A DNA stretch of 64,000 nt, taken from assembly GCA_012960925.1 (NCBI GenBank), contig DUAG01000011.1, forward strand, positions 95,325 to 159,324, given 5' to 3'. Under the pieces are notes generated by a model. It was given only the letters and a program-made list of their open reading frames with translations. It made no database searches and was not told the origin of the DNA. This DNA is from Candidatus Manganitrophaceae bacterium (GTDB lineage Bacteria > Nitrospirota > Nitrospiria > SBBL01 > JAADHI01). This document shows positions 61,867 through 64,000 of the stretch, in pieces (positions within the stretch are counted from its first letter, which is position 1; each line of letters starts with the position of its first letter). The position numbers were made by a program, and so were the translations under genes.

Positions 61867-63250
61867 GAGTTATAACTGAAAGTGGTGTATGGAGGGCTTG
61901 AAAAAAAGCGGCGTATCTGGTTGATTTGAAACTGCGAATGAATCAAACAACCTGGAGGATACGCCACCATGAAAGATCATACCGTTATTTCGTTAAAAGA
62001 TCGAGAAGAGATTTCAGACCCATTCAGAGATTTACTTAGGACGGGCGCCCAGAAATTGATTGAACAGGCGATAGAAGTGGAATTGCAAGAGATGTTATCT
62101 CAATATTCCGGACAACAAACCGATCAAGGTCATGCTGCGGTTGTTCGAAATGGCTCCCTTCCTGAGCGATCCATTCAGACTGGCATCGGCCCAGTGACCG
62201 TGAAGATTCCGAAAGTCCGGTCTCGAATAGGAGAATCCGTCACCTTCCGGTCTGCCATCGTTCCGCCGTATATCCGGAAGACCCGTTCGCTGGAAGCGAC
62301 CATCCCCTGGTTATATCTGAAGGGCGTGAGTAGCGGAGAGATGAGTGAAGCCCTCAAGGTATTACTTGGCCCCGAGGCTTCTGGATTTTCGGCCAATACC
62401 GTTTCACGCTTGAAGCAGATCTGGGGACAGGAGTATCGAGATTGGAATCGGAGCGAATTGGGCAAAGATCGTTGGGTCTATATTTGGGCAGACGGCATCT
62501 ACAGCGGCCTGAGAGGGGAACAGGTAAAGCTGTGTGCCTTGGTGATCATTGGGGTCAATGACCGAGGTGAAAAGCACTTTTTGGCAATAGAAGATGGGGT
62601 CCGGGAATCCACACAGAGTTGGCGTGAAGTCCTGTTGAAATTGAAATCTCGGGGCATGAACAGTCCTCAGCTTGCTGTCGGAGATGGGGCCATGGGGTTC
62701 TGGGCTGCCCTGGAAGAGATCTATCCGGACACACGCCAACAGCGTTGCTGGATGCATAAGACCTGCAGTGTATTAAATGCCTTGCCAAAGTCGCTACAAG
62801 CCAAAGGGAAAGGGGCATTACACGATATCTGGCAGGCGGATACGCTGGAAAATGCAGAAAGTGCTTTTGATTTATTTATAAAAACCTATGAGGCCAGATA
62901 TCCGAAGGCGACACTTTGTCTTCAAAAAGACAGAGAGGAGTTATTGGCCTTTTATGATTTCCCTGCCACACATTGGCAAAGTCTGAGAACGAGTAATCCG
63001 ATCGAATCCACCTTTGGCACCATTCGGCATCGAACCAAACGTTCGAAAGGTTGTTTATCCAGAGATGGAATGTTGCATATGATGTTCAAACTCAGCCAAT
63101 GTGCTGAGCTGAACTGGCGCAGGTTGAGAGGTTTTAACTACCTCGCCAAAGTCATCGAAGGAGTTCCATTTAAAGATGGGATTGAGATCAATAAATCAGA
63201 TCAGGTCGCCGCTTAATGAAGATCTCATACACCAGATTTGACAATAACTC
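61867..63250 (+). mobile_element. IS256-family insertion sequence
   Basis: The 1384-bp element holds one transposase. The proposed ends are GAGTTATAACTGAAAGTGGT (from 61867) and the complement of ACCAGATTTGACAATAACTC (to 63250). They share GAGTTAT and GGTGTATG with several mismatches between. No 8-9-bp target duplication is visible (GTTTTACGA left, GATGCACCG right). Different truncated genes flank the two sides, which suggests rearrangement after insertion. Confidence 0.8.
61969..63216 (+). CDS. IS256-family transposase
   Basis: This 415-residue mutator-type DDE transposase appears intact. Motifs are VTVKIPKVRSRIGESVTFRS, WADGIYSGLRGEQVKLCALV with the first Asp, AVGDGAMGFWAALEEIYPDT with the second, and the CxxH region QQRCWMHKTCSVLNALPKS. 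The C-terminal Glu lies near SNPIESTFGTIRHRTKRSKG. GGAGG lies ten bases before the ATG. No frameshift or stop interrupts it, so it may be active. Confidence 0.97.
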   Translation: MKDHTVISLKDREEISDPFRDLLRTGAQKLIEQAIEVELQEMLSQYSGQQTDQGHAAVVRNGSLPERSIQTGIGPVTVKIPKVRSRIGESVTFRSAIVPPYIRKTRSLEATIPWLYLKGVSSGEMSEALKVLLGPEASGFSANTVSRLKQIWGQEYRDWNRSELGKDRWVYIWADGIYSGLRGEQVKLCALVIIGVNDRGEKHFLAIEDGVRESTQSWREVLLKLKSRGMNSPQLAVGDGAMGFWAALEEIYPDTRQQRCWMHKTCSVLNALPKSLQAKGKGALHDIWQADTLENAESAFDLFIKTYEARYPKATLCLQKDREELLAFYDFPATHWQSLRTSNPIESTFGTIRHRTKRSKGCLSRDGMLHMMFKLSQCAELNWRRLRGFNYLAKVIEGVPFKDGIEINKSDQVAA

Positions 63251-63609
63251 GATGCACCGCCCTTGGGATTATAATTCAGGCACTCAATGTTGGACTGCCA
63301 GTCGGAGCCTCTGGCGATATATAGGGCAGGTTGCTTACCTTCTATTATTCGTACTGCACAAAAAAGAAAATCGGCAGTTACCTGAAACTTGTCTTTCTTT
63401 ATAGACGGATTTGAACTGGCGTCAGTCGACTTTACTTGGACAGCAAAATACCTCCCAGAATTATTCCTTACAATAAAGTCAATACCACGATCATCATATT
63501 CAGAGCTGTATACCTCAAAGCCTTCTAGTGTGAAGGCCATCTTGGAGAAGGCCTCTCCAAATGATCCTTTTTGAACTGTATTAAGGTGCTTATATGTGGT
63601 TTTCAGCAT
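63251..63609 (-). pseudogene. PD-(D/E)XK nuclease-like (DUF4365-type) cassette gene, 3' end removed by IS256
   Basis: The frame begins with ATG at 63609, 13 nt after the attC site. It has KGSFGEAFSKMAFTLEGFEV, DDRGIDFIVRN and YFAVQVKSTDASSNP, the D...QVKS pattern of restriction-endonuclease-fold proteins such as DUF4365. The IS256 right end (63250) cuts it after about 120 residues. The frame runs 18 codons into the IS to a stop at 63196. Some DUF4365 proteins act in defence or DNA processing; the function here is unknown and the gene is probably dead. Confidence 0.7.
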
Positions 63610-63622
63610 CTAACTTCTAGGG

Positions 63623-63676
63623 GCCTAACCCCAGCGGCGCGCATTAGCGCGTCCTCGCTTGAGCACCTTGTTATGC
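63623..63676 (-). other. Integron attC recombination site
   Basis: On the minus strand the site begins GCATAAC (R'' RYYYAAC) and ends GTTAGGC (R' GTTRRRY), 54 bp apart end to end. Inside are AAGGTGCTCAAGC and the central palindromic part GACGCGCTAATGCGCGCC. The stop codon of the gene to the right is the TAA inside GCATAAC, the usual arrangement at the end of a gene cassette. Orientation puts attI and the integrase beyond the right edge. Confidence 0.88.
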
Positions 63677-64000
63677 GCTTAGACAAAATATACAAAACCG
63701 CTCACCATACGGTGATATTGAAACTAACCCCTGAAGAGAATTGTCTGCGCCGCCACCGATTGAAAATGAGCCTTGAGCCCCAGTTATAAATCCACGAGAT
63801 TTAAGACGACCAATTACTCCAACGATTGCATATTGATCTACTCCTGGCTTACTGATTTCACCAACTTGTGTTTGCTGAGGCTGTGTTTTTATGAACGCTA
63901 AGATTTCACACTCTAAAAGCGACATATCGCCCAATGAATCAAGAAAGTACTTACGCTCATCGTAGTTATTTGTAACTGGGTTTCTAGGTTCTGTCGCAAA
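63671..64000 (-). CDS. Integron cassette protein of unknown function, C-terminal part
   Basis: The frame is open from the right window edge, giving at least 109 residues, so the true start is outside. The segment LLECEILAFIKTQPQQTQVG, EISKPGVDQYAIVGVIGRLK, SRGFITG reads like a winged-helix DNA-binding fold. A Gly/Ser-rich turn (GSFSIGGGADNS) and ISPYGERFCIFCLSA follow. The TAA stop lies in the attC core. No family was recognised, as is usual for cassette genes. Confidence 0.65.
   Translation of the reverse strand, partial: FATEPRNPVTNNYDERKYFLDSLGDMSLLECEILAFIKTQPQQTQVGEISKPGVDQYAIVGVIGRLKSRGFITGAQGSFSIGGGADNSLQGLVSISPYGERFCIFCLSA

Overview
The window looks like a chromosomal segment of a free-living diderm (Gram-negative) bacterium. 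It encodes outer-membrane barrels, a type II secretion system (T2SS), meso-diaminopimelate murein recycling, a lipoprotein with a lipobox, and a 14-subunit-type complex I with separate NuoC and NuoD. Gene content (class II B12-dependent ribonucleotide reductase, GspN-containing T2SS, GlnE-like proteins with ACT domains, circularly permuted ATP-grasp) would suit Nitrospirota or a deltaproteobacterium-like lineage. That placement is a guess. No rRNA or tRNA gene was seen.

Layout. 1-3255: nuoABC and the 5' part of nuoD on the minus strand, preceded by a MidA/NDUFAF7-type methyltransferase, the family of complex I assembly factors. 3478-6757: an M1-peptidase-like/outer-membrane-barrel fusion and a NUDIX hydrolase. 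6779-11991: a broken MOSC gene coupled to a pterin carbinolamine dehydratase, glutamate dehydrogenase and the class II ribonucleotide reductase. 12298-24189: a complete minus-strand T2SS operon in the order gspC-D-E-F-G-H-I-J-N-L-M-K, with a hairpin-forming mobile-element relic between gspD and gspE. 24519-28289: rhomboid protease, a frameshifted ExeA-type ATPase, a Fur-box promoter with a small PC4-like gene, and two decayed peptidase genes. 28575-34991: priA and a divergent pair of GlnE-like adenylyltransferases. 35265-43810: elbB, small envelope proteins, a class II aldolase, an M20 peptidase and an RNase H. 43849-50687: a full tryptophan operon, trpE-G-D-C-F-B-A. 50852-54298: mpl, a serine hydrolase and ldcA (murein tripeptide recycling). 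54477-60889: a lipoprotein, an alpha-E/transglutaminase fusion next to its circularly permuted ATP-grasp partner, and a large secreted protein of unknown function. 61766-64000: an IS256-family element between two truncated genes, then a canonical integron attC site and a cassette gene running off the window.

The most distinctive non-coding content is a set of dispersed, non-autonomous, inverted-repeat-ended elements. Family 1 (five copies, about 140-160 bp, ends TGTAAC...GTTACA) sits next to or inside stop codons: trpE and trpB end within it and the aldolase ends against it. It also separates trpE from trpG and trpB from trpA. Family 2 (three clear copies plus relics, ends AAGGAACCTCTGA...) supplies the last codons of one GlnE-like gene. 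Family 3 (one copy, 22-bp perfect terminal repeats) is in the T2SS operon. The right end, with the attC, IS256 and truncated genes, is the clearest accessory region.

Start codons were moved from the longest open frame where a ribosome binding site or family length argued for it (nuoA, gspC, gspH, elbB, mpl, the secreted protein at 27963, the GlnE-like protein at 31020). Protein families were recognised from sequence motifs by eye; no database search was run.
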